DNA from: Parelaphostrongylus tenuis
Lineage: Eukaryota > Nematoda > Chromadorea > Rhabditida > Metastrongylidae
Reading direction: 5' to 3'
DNA: 64,000 nucleotides
Assembly: GCA_019055375.1 (NCBI GenBank)
Contig: JAHQIW010000016.1
Span: 1-64,000, forward strand
Shown: piece by piece, positions 33,744-44,099 of the stretch
How positions within the stretch are numbered: position 1 is the first letter of the stretch
How the letters are laid out: every line of letters begins with the position of its first letter
Notes under the pieces: model-generated
Database searches by the model: none
What the model saw: the letters and a program-made list of their open reading frames with translations, nothing else
Told to the model about the DNA's origin: nothing
Position numbers and translations under genes: made by a program

Positions 33744-36700
33744 TCACCTGTCGTCCCGTTGATCGTCGAGTGACTCGAGCGGGTACCAGCAACTCTTCCA
33801 TTTTTCCCTATCGCGTGCAAGAGTAGCCCAGTGGGTCCTCCTTGCTCTAGGGATTCGCTGAGCATCATATCTTTCTTTCATCGCTTTGTAAAGAAATCGG
33901 ACCAACGGGTCAGTGGTCTTCCTTTAGAGCGCTTGACATCCCGAGGAATCCAGTCGCTAACGGCTCTCGTCCATCGGTTGTCGTTGAAGCGCATCATGTG
34001 TCCGGCCCACCGTATTTTCGATATCCTGGCATGTAAAACGGCGTCTCTAATTTTCGATCGTTGACGTAGGTCGGAACTTCGGATCCTTTGTCTCATTTGC
34101 GAAAGACGGGATATAACCTAGCATCGACCTTTCGACTGCGCGTTCGATAACTCCAAGTGATCTTTCATCCTGCTTACGTAGCGACCAGGTTTCTGCTGCA
34201 TACGTTAGGGCAGGGATAATTGTCGAGTCGAAAAGGTGGGCACGGAGTCGGATGTTCTTCGTCCTCTTCACTACATCTTCGATGCTCTTAAACTTTCCCC
34301 AAGCCGCTCGTTTCCTCCTGCTCAACTGTGGGGCTAGGTCGTTCATCATGTTGATTTCACGACATAGGTAGATGTAACTGGAGCATTCGGAAATTGTCGT
34401 TCCGTTGAGCGTGAATGGGGCATTAGAAACCCATCCGTTCCTCATGAACATTGTTTTTGTTAGATTCAGTTGAAGACCGATCTTTCCACAGGCGTTATCG
34501 AAATCAGTCAACATTCGTTCCGCTTGGCTGATGTTTGGTGTTATGAGAACGATATCGTCAGCAAAGCGAAGATGGTTTAACTGTCGACCGTCAATTTTCA
34601 CTCCCATTTCGTCCCATTCTAATGTTCGCATGACGTTTTGTAGGGTGGCAGTGAATAGTTTTGGCGATATTGTATCGCCTTGTCGAACCCCTCTTCTTAC
34701 GTCAATGGTGATATTGTTGTAGAATGGAGATATTCTGGTCGTGAAATCTTTATAAAGCTCACGAAGGATCATTATGTACCGAGTAGGGACGCCCTGGGTA
34801 TCCAGAGCCTCTATAACCGCTTCTGTTTCCACTGAATCAAAGGCTTTTTTCAGATCGATAAAAGTGAGACAGAGTGGTTGTTTGTACTCTCGTGAAACTT
34901 CGATGAGTCTTGTAATCGTCTGGATATGGTCCATGGTACTAAATCCTTTTCTGAACCCTGCTTGTTCGCATGGCTGTCCTTCGTCCAGTGTTCTGTCAGT
35001 CCTGTTCAGGATGACTCGAGTAAAGAGTTTATAGACAACGGACAGCAAGCAGATTGGGCGATAATTGCCTATGTCGTGAAGGTCTCCCTTTTTGAACAAC
35101 AATACGGTCTTGCTGGTTTTCCATTGAATAGGTACCTTGCATTTTGACAGGTAGCGAGTGAAGAGCCGAGCCAGGGTGTTGATGAGAACTGGCGGCAGGT
35201 TCTTCAGGTGTTCTGGTCTAATCCTGTCTGGACCGGGTGTTGTTCTGTTTTTCACCGACGATATAGCATGTCGGATTTCGGAAGGAAGGACCGGTGGAAC
35301 GACATATTCGTCCTCTTTCAATTTATATGACGGCAAGAGAACATGGCTAGCGAAGAGATCCGAGTAGTACTGGTGGATGATTTTCTCCATAGCCCTTCTG
35401 GAAGCTGTAAGTGTCCCGTCAGGGTATCGGAGTGCAATCATCTTGGTCTTATAGTTGGCGAAGCCTCGCTGGGCTTTGCGAATGCTCTTCCCAGCTTCTG
35501 CAGCTTCTGCCATAACTGCTGCTCTTCTCTCTTTAAGGTCTTCTTTTATCGCTTCTCTGCATCGTTTCGCAAGTTCGGACGTAAGGTTTCGGTTGCCTGC
35601 GGCTCATGCGATTCCACGTTGACGTATCAGCTCGAGTGTCTGCGGAGACAAGCGTCTCTTCGTGACCTTAGGACTTTCGGCTTTTTTAGCGCCAACGTGA
35701 AGATATTCAACGAGTCGATCGTATTCTTCGTCGATGTTGTCGACAACGGTATCTTCCCAAGAGCCGACTAATGATTTGAATACATCCCAGTTTATGGTAG
35801 TTCTGGGACTTCGTTGTTTGTATTTAGCGGCTTTCTCTCCTCTCCTCGAAAATCGGAACGTTGCGCGAAGGAGGCGATGGTCTGATCCCGTGTAGAACTT
35901 GGGAACAACAGCGACGTCGGTCAGGCAAAACCTTCGATTTACTATGATGTGATCTATTTCGTTATGGTACTCTCCACTGGGAGACTCCCACGTCCATCGC
36001 TGAGAGAGAGGCTTTTGGAATTGCGAGTTACCATGGATAGTTTGGGTCGTCATGATAAACTCAGATAGCCTCTCACCCTGTTCATTCCATTCTAGTCCGT
36101 GGGTCCCTATGTGACGTTCTTCAGACGTTCTTCTAGGTCCAATTTTTGCGTTAAAATCTCCGACAATAACCTTGAAGAATGTATGATCTTCTCTGAAGAA
36201 TTTTTCGAGGTCCATATAGAACGCTTCGACTTCGTCTTCGTCATAGCTTGATGTTGGTGCGTAAGCAACGAAGATGGTCAAAGCCGGCATAGAACCACAT
36301 CGTTTCAACCGTAATTGTCCGATACGGGTTGTTAGTTGTTGGAACGAATCAATGTTCACGGTCAAATTCGATTTGACGAGGACGCCAACGCCGCCGACAC
36401 CTCTGCGATCGCATGTTCCAAGGAACAGTTCTTCTCCGGTGTCATAGACAGCGTGAAAAGGATGGCGCCTTCTCGTCTCAGCCAGGCCAATGACGTCGTA
36501 CCTTATTCTTCTTGCTTGAATCAACAGATCTTCTACAGCGGATTGTTGAGCAAGGGTTCTTGCATTGTAGGTACAGATCGTCATTTTAGTCCGTTTCGAT
36601 CTTGGCAGCCTAGTTCGGCCCTGAGATTTTAGCAGCCTCTCCGTACTCGTCCTACCTGGCGCTGCCGTACCAGGGGCTCTTTCGGGGTCAGGGGAGTGAG

Positions 36701-36782
36701 GCCCATGTTTGTTAGTGTTTTTGGCATTTTGATACCCAACGTATAGCTTGCCAGGCTCTAAACGTGGGGGCTGGGTACTCAC
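33744..36782 (-). pseudogene. RTE-type non-LTR retrotransposon ORF (endonuclease + reverse transcriptase), two lesions
   Basis: Minus strand from ATG 36782 to TGA 33744-33746, about 1000 codons. The AP-like endonuclease (residues about 67-310) shows AETRR (catalytic Glu near 102), VGDFNAKIG (Asp 209, Asn 211) and SDHRLL (near 300). The reverse transcriptase follows, with FIDLKKAFDS, GVRQGDTISPKLF and the catalytic FADD, then a C-terminal region reading KIRWAGHMMRF. Domain order and motifs fit the RTE clade. The frame is broken by one TGA at 35604-35606, where the frame is otherwise continuous (a CGA arginine to TGA transition would explain it). It is broken again by a one-base insertion in the ATATAAC run at 34111-34117. 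The element is young but dead. Confidence 0.9.
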
Positions 36783-37085
36783 GAGTAGCTTGCCAGTCTC
36801 TCTCGGAGGAGCGGGAGGAGCTTATTTGTTGGAGGCGACTCCTAACCGCCTCCCATGTACTTCCCAGCCGCTTGATTGCAGGCTTTTGGCCGACTTTACT
36901 CGTAGAAATAGAGTTTTGTCAAGTCGGCACTGCAGAAGCAGGGAGCTCGTCCCCTGAATCCACCTGCGTCTCTGGGAAGCACACGGTCGCTTTTGGTTCG
37001 CGTTTTATTCCCCTGTCCACCACCTGGGGACTCGCCACGTGCCCTCGCGGCTAACCGGGCGGGATCCCTCAAAGAGGGAGGTCCG
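36783..37085 (-). other. Probable 5' untranslated region of the RTE element
   Basis: GC-richer than its surroundings and ending at GGTCCGTGGATAC next to an AT microsatellite. It contains repeated CTTGCCAG/CTGGCAAGCTA motifs shared with the start of the ORF. I infer it is the 5' end of the element; the exact boundary is not proven. Confidence 0.5.
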
Positions 37086-37192
37086 TGGATACATACATTT
37101 ACGTATATGCATACATATGTGCATGTATGTATATGTATATGTATACGTATATACATATATATATATATATTTATATATATATATATATATAG
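37086..37192. repeat. TACATA/AT microsatellite
   Basis: (GTATAC/ATACAT)n grading into (TA)n at 37156-37190. It abuts the 5' end of the RTE element. Confidence 0.95.
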
Positions 37193-37319
37193 TGTGCGAA
37201 AATAGTTCTGCCAATTTTGCAGATATTTCAACAATAAATAAGTACAGCACAAACTAATAAATTCATTCAACTGAAAGAATAATAACGTTTATTAGATCAA
37301 GTGTAATTAAAATGAGCAA

Positions 37320-39075
37320 AAAAGTTTGAAACAAGTTCTAAAATTACCTGCTCTGGCCTCTATACATTTACGAAATCGCTTTCGAAAATTCTCAACAAAG
37401 CTCTCTTGAGTTTCCACTGTAATTTCGTCTCAAGCGCGCGTTGGATCTTTATTAAGCGATTTCAAACGGCAGCGAATAAGTGAGACTTTCCTCCAGTGGT
37501 GCACTACACAGTAATCCATTGGACTAAGATCAGGCAAGTTTGACGATCAAATGTCGTCGCTTGAAAAACCTAGAAAGTGCTCTCGATGGATGGCAATCTT
37601 TAGGCGGTTGAATGCACAAGAGCTCAGTCCTGCTGAAGTGTAAATCCGTTGGCGTCAAAGTGCTGAGTAGTCCAAGGCTTTAGTAGGTCTTGTAAAAATG
37701 GCTACTGATAGCTGGTAGCATTGATCTTGACTTCTCTGTTGATCAAGACCAGCGGTCTTTTCCGGTGGTGCAAATGCCGGTCCGGTTTTTTTTTCAGTTT
37801 TGAGGAGACAAATGAAAAAACCGATCTAATCCGTTAGATAGAAACTTTTTATAGGTTTGTTAGTAACCATTTGGAAGCTGGAACTGCAGGCTAGAGCCCA
37901 ACGTCGCCGATTTTCCAAAAAGACTTTTTAGCGTTACTACGGGAGGAGATTTCTTGGCTTCGAATACTCATAGTTCTCACCGGACAGAGCTCTTTCTTTG
38001 GACTATTAGTACATTCAATAGCGTTATATTTTCTGATTCCAACGCTGTATTTGCATCCCAAAAAGGCTGATTATCTGAAACGTAACAGGTAAAATAATTT
38101 GAGTTCCCATCTTCAATCAAGGGCCACTTTGGCCAGTTGACGCGAGTGTACGTGAGGCAGCCACGTCCGTTGACGCGGTGGCCATCGATTTTTCTGGCGT
38201 ATGAACACGTGGAGAAGTATCGCGTCAGCAGTTCACATGGTCGCCTCAGACACACCTCGTGAATTGGCCAAAGTGGCCCGTGACCGCACATAAAAAATTA
38301 ACTTATTTTACCTGCTGCGCTACAGAGAAAATTTTTTTTCACGATTGAAGCACATATTTTATATTTTAGCTGTATTCAGAAACGATTACGCTATCCAGTA
38401 GTCCAATAGTCCAAGGAAAGAGCGCTGCCCGGTGAGAAATATGCGCTTCTGAGTTATAGATCTGAGTAGATTTTATGGCATTATAAAAGAGTAATTTGAA
38501 AATTGGGCGACGTGAGGCTGTAGCTTGAAGCCTCAGCTTTCGAAAGGTTAGTAGCAATTCTATGAGAATTTACTTTCCACTGAATATGGTCGGTTTTTCA
38601 ATTTTCCCATTTGATCAGAAAGAACTTTTCCTCATCTATGAAAGGCACCTTTGATAAACGGGCACCAGCTGTCGAATTCAGTCGGCGTGCCATGAGAAAC
38701 CTTTTCTTTAGCTTTCAAATTCAGCTTATTGTAGACAGTGTTCCGGACGCCCTACTCGCTGATCCCAAACTTCTTTATCATTTTGCTCATCGAAAGCTTC
38801 AGATTTTGCTAAATTTGCAACGCCTCTTCTGAATATTTTCCGGAGGAGACGCTGTCGTTGAACGACGTTTTCGAGAACGATCCTCAATCCCTCAATCTCT
38901 CTGATAATCGGATTGCATGATCACGGTATCGTTCAATTCTGTTCAATTCCGCTGTTTTTTGCGAACATTGCGGCCTACAATTTGCCTGTATTGCTTCAAG
39001 ATGGGGTTCGTTTCAAGCTCCAAGATTTTGTGCGCCGCTTCACTAGCATTTTCCTCTACTCTCTATTCTGCGCGA
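37320..39075 (-). pseudogene. Tc1-like transposase relic split by an insertion
   Basis: Minus strand. The N-terminal half (38610-39060) contains a stretch like FIDEEKFF, corresponding to the SDEK-type motif of Tc1 transposases. The C-terminal half (37330-37580) reads LPDLSPMDYCVVHHW, as in the SPDLNP-x-D motif, and later FVENFRKRFRKCIEARAG. About 800 bp between them is non-homologous and holds the MITE at 38121-38279. Multiple stops and shifts are present. Confidence 0.7.
38121..38279. mobile_element. MITE with perfect 15-bp terminal inverted repeats
   Basis: 159 bp. The ends are GGGCCACTTTGGCCA and its exact complement. Weaker inverted similarity continues inward for about 30 bp (CGCGAGTGTACGTGAGGC against GCCTCAGACACACCTCG). 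The whole element can fold into one long hairpin. No other copy is seen in the window. Confidence 0.8.
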
Positions 39076-39402
39076 ATAACAAACATATTTGTTCCTACAA
39101 TATCTCCATTATCCAGCAACTATAGATAAGTTGTACACTATAATGTTTGATAGGAAGTGCACAAATATAAAAAACATAAAAAACATTTTTAACGCACTTA
39201 CAAAAAGAAGGAAAAGAACTTGAATATCTTCAACTTTTCTATTATTATAGCAAAGAAGAACGGCGAAGTCATATTTGTACTCCGCATATATACATATATA
39301 CATCTATATATATGCATATATTCTGCACATCATTGCCTTGCCTACTTGTTTATTTGGTAATTATTGAATTGTACAATTATTAGTTCCTTCTTTCACTCTA
39401 AG

Positions 39403-39416
39403 TATTACCACTGCTT
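39403..39416 (+). repeat. 14-bp direct repeat flanking the palindrome, left
   Basis: TATTACCACTGCTT, repeated at 42098-42111. It overlaps the first four bases of the left arm. It is compatible with a target-site duplication. Confidence 0.55.
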
Positions 39417-39485
39417 CACGAGGTTGGTATCTTTTCCCAATCGATTGCTCTTCTTTCCGGTCGATGGGTTTTCTCGATTGCTTGT

Positions 39486-39521
39486 GGCTGACGTTTCGGC
39501 AAATATGCCTTCTTCAGAGCC
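39486..39521 (-). ncRNA. Hammerhead-like motif in left PLE arm
   Basis: Exact mirror of the motif at 41894-41929, on the minus strand. Confidence 0.6.
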
Positions 39522-39749
39522 TGAACGTATTATTCGTTGCAGCTTTATTTATATGACTATACAATAAGGAAAGAGAAAAAAAAATTATTTGAAAATCTAA
39601 GGTATTGTAAGCGAAAATCGATTCAGGGAAAACCACTCACCTAACCATCTAATCCAGGGACTACCTATGTTGTTAGCGCCAGGGTGACGTATGAACCCGC
39701 CCCCATGTCAATAGATCAAACTATGCATAGGTGTCAGCTGGGACCCATG

Positions 39750-40694
39750 CTAGAAAATTAATCTGAGATAAGGTGCCATATGGTTGGTTATGTTAAGGCA
39801 CTCTCCCTTTTTGTTCATTTGCGGGTTTTTGGAATTTATCCAAAAAGCTTCAAGGGTCTTTCGCGCCGATGTCTTTGGTTCGTGCCCTAGAATTTTGACT
39901 ACTACCTCGAAGTCATCATCGTTGTGTCTTTGAATCCTATGTGTACCTAGAGGTTTACCTGGGTCTTTATTTGCTTTTCCATCTAGGTGCTCTTTAATCC
40001 GGATGTGAAGTGGTCTGCCTGTTTCGCCAATATATTCATCACCACATGTCTTACAAGAGATTAGGTATATTGTACCTACGCTCATGCAATCGCCGTCTCT
40101 ACCGTTGGGGCAAATAACGCAGTCCTTCGTATTACATAGACGGTCATACAAGCGGTTTCGAACTAATTGACGACGCAGTGTTTTAGGCGGAATTTCTACA
40201 ATTCCTACAGAATCTTCTAGACCACTGTTTTTCAGACACTTTCTAATAGCGGTACTGACTTCGTCTGTTATGAAAGGTAGTTTAAGAGGTACCTTATTGT
40301 TTAGGTGTGGCGCCCTGTCGTTCCCATTGCGAGGCTTTTCGCTCCTTTTGGGCCTAACGTTAGTCTTTGTTTTTCCTTTGTACCCATTAGAAATGGCTAT
40401 TTTTCGCGCTAAGTCTAGTGATTCCCTTCTTTCATCGTCTCCCGTACAAACACTTACAGCTGTTCGACACATATTTCGGATAAGTGCCTTTTTAGTATGT
40501 GAGGGATGGGAAGAAAGGTAATGTACTAAGATGTTTTTATTACTAGGCTTGCGGTACCATTTTGTGCTATAGCCACTTTCATTAAGTTGAACTTGAACGT
40601 TCAAGAAGGGAAGCCAGCTCTCTGAATTTGGATGTTCTCGCGTCAACTTAATAAACTCTGACTGTCCGTTCAGGATTTCGAAATACTTATCCAT
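39750..40694 (-). CDS. Penelope-like element C-terminal ORF with GIY-YIG endonuclease (left)
   Basis: 314 aa. Residues 1-80 are the post-catalytic thumb region of PLE reverse transcriptase (LPFLNVQVQLNESGYSTKWY, RKPSNKNILVHYL). Around 187-203 is a cysteine cluster (CNTKDCVIC, then DC) of the kind that precedes PLE endonucleases. Residues 207-285 are the GIY-YIG nuclease: GTIYLISC, EYIGETGRP, the IKEH histidine and the glutamate in LEAFW. It can nick DNA to prime insertion, but without the RT core this copy cannot mobilise itself. The reading frame remains open upstream of the ATG into the spacer. Confidence 0.88.
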   Translation of the reverse strand: MDKYFEILNGQSEFIKLTREHPNSESWLPFLNVQVQLNESGYSTKWYRKPSNKNILVHYLSSHPSHTKKALIRNMCRTAVSVCTGDDERRESLDLARKIAISNGYKGKTKTNVRPKRSEKPRNGNDRAPHLNNKVPLKLPFITDEVSTAIRKCLKNSGLEDSVGIVEIPPKTLRRQLVRNRLYDRLCNTKDCVICPNGRDGDCMSVGTIYLISCKTCGDEYIGETGRPLHIRIKEHLDGKANKDPGKPLGTHRIQRHNDDDFEVVVKILGHEPKTSARKTLEAFWINSKNPQMNKKGECLNITNHMAPYLRLIF

Positions 40695-40720
40695 CTCCTC
40701 TTGTGTAGAGCAGATGAGAG

Positions 40721-41665
40721 ATGGATAAGTATTTCGAAATCCTGAACGGACAGTCAGAGTTTATTAAGTTGACGCGAGAACATCCAAATTCAGAGAGCTG
40801 GCTTCCCTTCTTGAACGTTCAAGTTCAACTTAATGAAAGTGGCTATAGCACAAAATGGTACCGCAAGCCTAGTAATAAAAACATCTTAGTACATTACCTT
40901 TCTTCCCATCCCTCACATACTAAAAAGGCACTTATCCGAAATATGTGTCGAACAGCTGTAAGTGTTTGTACGGGAGACGATGAAAGAAGGGAATCACTAG
41001 ACTTAGCGCGAAAAATAGCCATTTCTAATGGGTACAAAGGAAAAACAAAGACTAACGTTAGGCCCAAAAGGAGCGAAAAGCCTCGCAATGGGAACGACAG
41101 GGCGCCACACCTAAACAATAAGGTACCTCTTAAACTACCTTTCATAACAGACGAAGTCAGTACCGCTATTAGAAAGTGTCTGAAAAACAGTGGTCTAGAA
41201 GATTCTGTAGGAATTGTAGAAATTCCGCCTAAAACACTGCGTCGTCAATTAGTTCGAAACCGCTTGTATGACCGTCTATGTAATACGAAGGACTGCGTTA
41301 TTTGCCCCAACGGTAGAGACGGCGATTGCATGAGCGTAGGTACAATATACCTAATCTCTTGTAAGACATGTGGTGATGAATATATTGGCGAAACAGGCAG
41401 ACCACTTCACATCCGGATTAAAGAGCACCTAGATGGAAAAGCAAATAAAGACCCAGGTAAACCTCTAGGTACACATAGGATTCAAAGACACAACGATGAT
41501 GACTTCGAGGTAGTAGTCAAAATTCTAGGGCACGAACCAAAGACATCGGCGCGAAAGACCCTTGAAGCTTTTTGGATAAATTCCAAAAACCCGCAAATGA
41601 ACAAAAAGGGAGAGTGCCTTAACATAACCAACCATATGGCACCTTATCTCAGATTAATTTTCTAG
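40721..41665 (+). CDS. Penelope-like element C-terminal ORF with GIY-YIG endonuclease (right)
   Basis: Identical in all 314 residues to the ORF on the opposite strand at 39750-40694. Upstream of its ATG only one codon of homology (GAG) remains before an in-frame TGA, so this copy is 5'-truncated slightly more than the left one. The nuclease motifs are intact. Expression would need an outside promoter. Confidence 0.88.
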   Translation: MDKYFEILNGQSEFIKLTREHPNSESWLPFLNVQVQLNESGYSTKWYRKPSNKNILVHYLSSHPSHTKKALIRNMCRTAVSVCTGDDERRESLDLARKIAISNGYKGKTKTNVRPKRSEKPRNGNDRAPHLNNKVPLKLPFITDEVSTAIRKCLKNSGLEDSVGIVEIPPKTLRRQLVRNRLYDRLCNTKDCVICPNGRDGDCMSVGTIYLISCKTCGDEYIGETGRPLHIRIKEHLDGKANKDPGKPLGTHRIQRHNDDDFEVVVKILGHEPKTSARKTLEAFWINSKNPQMNKKGECLNITNHMAPYLRLIF

Positions 41666-41893
41666 CATGGGTCCCAGCTGACACCTATGCATAGTTTGAT
41701 CTATTGACATGGGGGCGGGTTCATACGTCACCCTGGCGCTAACAACATAGGTAGTCCCTGGATTAGATGGTTAGGTGAGTGGTTTTCCCTGAATCGATTT
41801 TCGCTTACAATACCTTAGATTTTCAAATAATTTTTTTTTCTCTTTCCTTATTGTATAGTCATATAAATAAAGCTGCAACGAATAATACGTTCA

Positions 41894-41929
41894 GGCTCTG
41901 AAGAAGGCATATTTGCCGAAACGTCAGCC
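41894..41929 (+). ncRNA. Hammerhead-like motif in right PLE arm
   Basis: Order: stem I GGCT, core CTGAAGA, an extra A, stem II GGCA-TATT-TGCC, GAAA, a self-complementary ACGT as minimal stem III, C at the cleavage position, stem I return AGCC. PLEs are known to carry minimal hammerheads. The extra A before stem II departs from the consensus, so activity is uncertain. Confidence 0.6.
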
Positions 41930-42097
41930 ACAAGCAATCGAGAAAACCCATCGACCGGAAAGAAGAGCAATCGATTGGGAAAAGATACCAACCTCGTGAA
42001 GCTTTAAATAAAGATTAGTTTTCTAAGCTTTTCTTCTCATTTTCAAAGTTTTATATTATTAACATGCCGAGGTTTCAAGAAAGTCGGTCTTTCGAGT

Positions 42098-42111
42098 TAT
42101 TACCACTGCTT
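42098..42111 (+). repeat. 14-bp direct repeat flanking the palindrome, right
   Basis: Second copy of TATTACCACTGCTT. It lies 95 bp beyond the end of the right arm. If it is a target-site duplication, those 95 bp are a 3' tail present only on the right copy. Confidence 0.55.
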
Positions 42112-43870
42112 TCTCAGGATTATTTTCCATGTCAGTGGTACTCTCCCGACGACAATCTACGCATCGTAGATGTACTGTCGCTCACGCCACCATGCAGTTT
42201 GGTCTGTTTACCACCCTCCACTCATAGAATAATTCATTTGTCATGATTTTTCAGAATACTTTGTATATTATTTCTCAATTGATCGTACATCGGTGCGCCT
42301 TTGCTTACACAGCATGTCATGCGATACTGGCAGAGATCTTATTCAACGAGCTTTTTGTAAAAGTGGGACAATTTTTTGACTGAGCACTTCTGGAATGAAA
42401 TGAATGATATACTAGTGCAACGGATGGAGTGAGTTACTCCGGAACTTCCGAAAATGGTAGTAATGCGCATGAGCAATATTATGATTTTCTTGAGAAGAGA
42501 ATTTTAATAGATTTGGTGCATGTCATGGTTCCCAACAATCGTAGCTTCAAAGTATCAGCTGGCGTGTCGCATGTGAAGACAGCAAGCATCGTCGCTCAGA
42601 AACGATTGCGTACAGACTATATGACCTATAAATAACCAGCAGTAATTTTAGTGTTTTATTTGCAAATCATCTACATAAGAGTATAGTTTTTGCATACAAA
42701 AGGTGCAAAATCTTTCCTTTTTGCTAAGATATACCGCGTATTAATCGTGAGAAACTGTAATTTTGTTCTTATTCATTGGAACAGAAGGTCTGAATTGTTT
42801 CACTCTTAGGAAGGTCTGCTCGTCGTCATACGAGAGAAATACTGTTACATCGTACACGCTGAATTGTTGGAAAATTCTGACGAAGACTTGTTCGACATGT
42901 CGAGTGCGTTGTTTAATCTCGAAACACTCATAAGTCCATCTTACTTTCTAATAACTAGTGATATGGTGCTTTGTCAAATCTTTCCCTACTTGTCTTGTTA
43001 ATTATGTGTGCCTTACGCTCTTCTTGGCCATTTTTTTCTATTTTTGTTCCTAGAGGCTACCGCCGAGCCTGCGTCGACCCATCAGATTCTATCTCGTCGA
43101 CACAGCAATATTTTTGTAGCTCGCTTTTGTTGGCTTCTTCACGTTTATGGGTATAAATTCGTACTAAGGTTATACTATTTAGTCCAAGATTCCACTAATA
43201 ATCTCTCTTATGAAAATTTGCGTTGCAGTCTGTATTACCTCTTTAATGTTGCGGGACCATTTGCAATTATATGTAATATATTACCACCATGTAAAAGTCG
43301 GGTGTGACAGGAGCGCATAAAAAAATAGCATACATATTAATCTTAATCATGGAACGATAAAATGAAGTCTTTCCTATGATTCTCTTCTGCTCACGGTCCC
43401 CAGTTTTTTTTCTTCTTTGATGGCTGCGAAGTTGTTACTTTGTCAAAAACCTGCATGTTCACAGCCAAGCAAAAATTGCTCGTATTCAGTTGAGCCAAAC
43501 ACGTAAATAGGACGTAGCCTCTAAATTAATCAGCCCCTCGGGAACGACAAGGCTACAGCGATAGCCCTGCCTCGCCGCCACGTGCGATGGTAACCGTCCG
43601 TATCAACAATTTGATATTCGAAATTTTTTTTTCTCTTGTGGCGTATTGTACTACATTGTCGTATTATTTTAATTGCATTATTATTATTATTATTCCGTAT
43701 GTGACTATGTTATATGTTGATATGTTATGTTATAAGTTGCAATTTATTATAATTGGTGGCGAATAAATATTGATAAATTATTCAATCGCCTCAAATTACG
43801 ATGGTGCGATATGTGATATGATGTGATACGGATTTCTAGTGATGGGGTGCGTAAAGGATAGAAGAATGAA
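42112..43870. other. No gene recognised; one dispersed repeat and an ATT microsatellite
   Basis: About 42400-42600 shares blocks with 50930-51100 (AGTTA-TC, TTCCGAAAA, TAGTAAT, GATTTGGTGCAT). A (TTA)n run lies at 43677-43694. Open frames here are short and featureless. Confidence 0.4.
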
Positions 43871-44098
43871 GCTCTCAGGGTTGATCAATCCCTGGGGATA
43901 CGCCATGCATTCGTCTTCAGTTTCTAACTTCGTTTCAGGTGATTGCATGCTTATCTGGCCTTTACAATGATTGGCAGTGGCCTCCCACTGTATCGAGTCA
44001 GTGCTGCCTATCCTCCCAAACAATTCTGAGACCAGTTTTGTACCAATATACCGACCCTGAAGGGATGGATGGCTTGGTGAGCCATGAGCAAGAGATCT
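43871..44098 (-). mobile_element. SINE family 1 copy, 5'-truncated
   Basis: Matches the body and 3' end (GATCAATCCCTGGGGATACG, CTGCCTATCCTCCCAAACA, GGGATGGATGGCTTGG). It stops at GAGCAAGAGATC, before box B, so the tRNA-like head is missing. Confidence 0.8.
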
Positions 44099-44099
44099 A

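Larger units (their letters stand above)
39413..42002. mobile_element. Head-to-head Penelope-like palindrome, 1285-bp arms
   Basis: Arms 39413-40697 and 40718-42002 are reverse complements with a 20-bp spacer. Every stretch I compared matched without mismatch and the encoded proteins are identical. Each arm is the 3' part of a Penelope-like element (PLE). The left copy continues through the spacer as LICSTQEEMDKYF, the sequence usually found just after the reverse transcriptase YxDD motif. Both copies therefore lack the catalytic RT core. The copies point outward, so each outer end is a PLE 3' end with a hammerhead-like motif. A recent inverted insertion or an assembly fold-back would both explain such identity. 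Confidence 0.9.

Noticed and set aside
40270..41145. 83-codon frames opposite the PLE ORFs
   Set aside because: They are antisense shadows of the GIY-YIG ORFs and are mirrored exactly by the palindrome.
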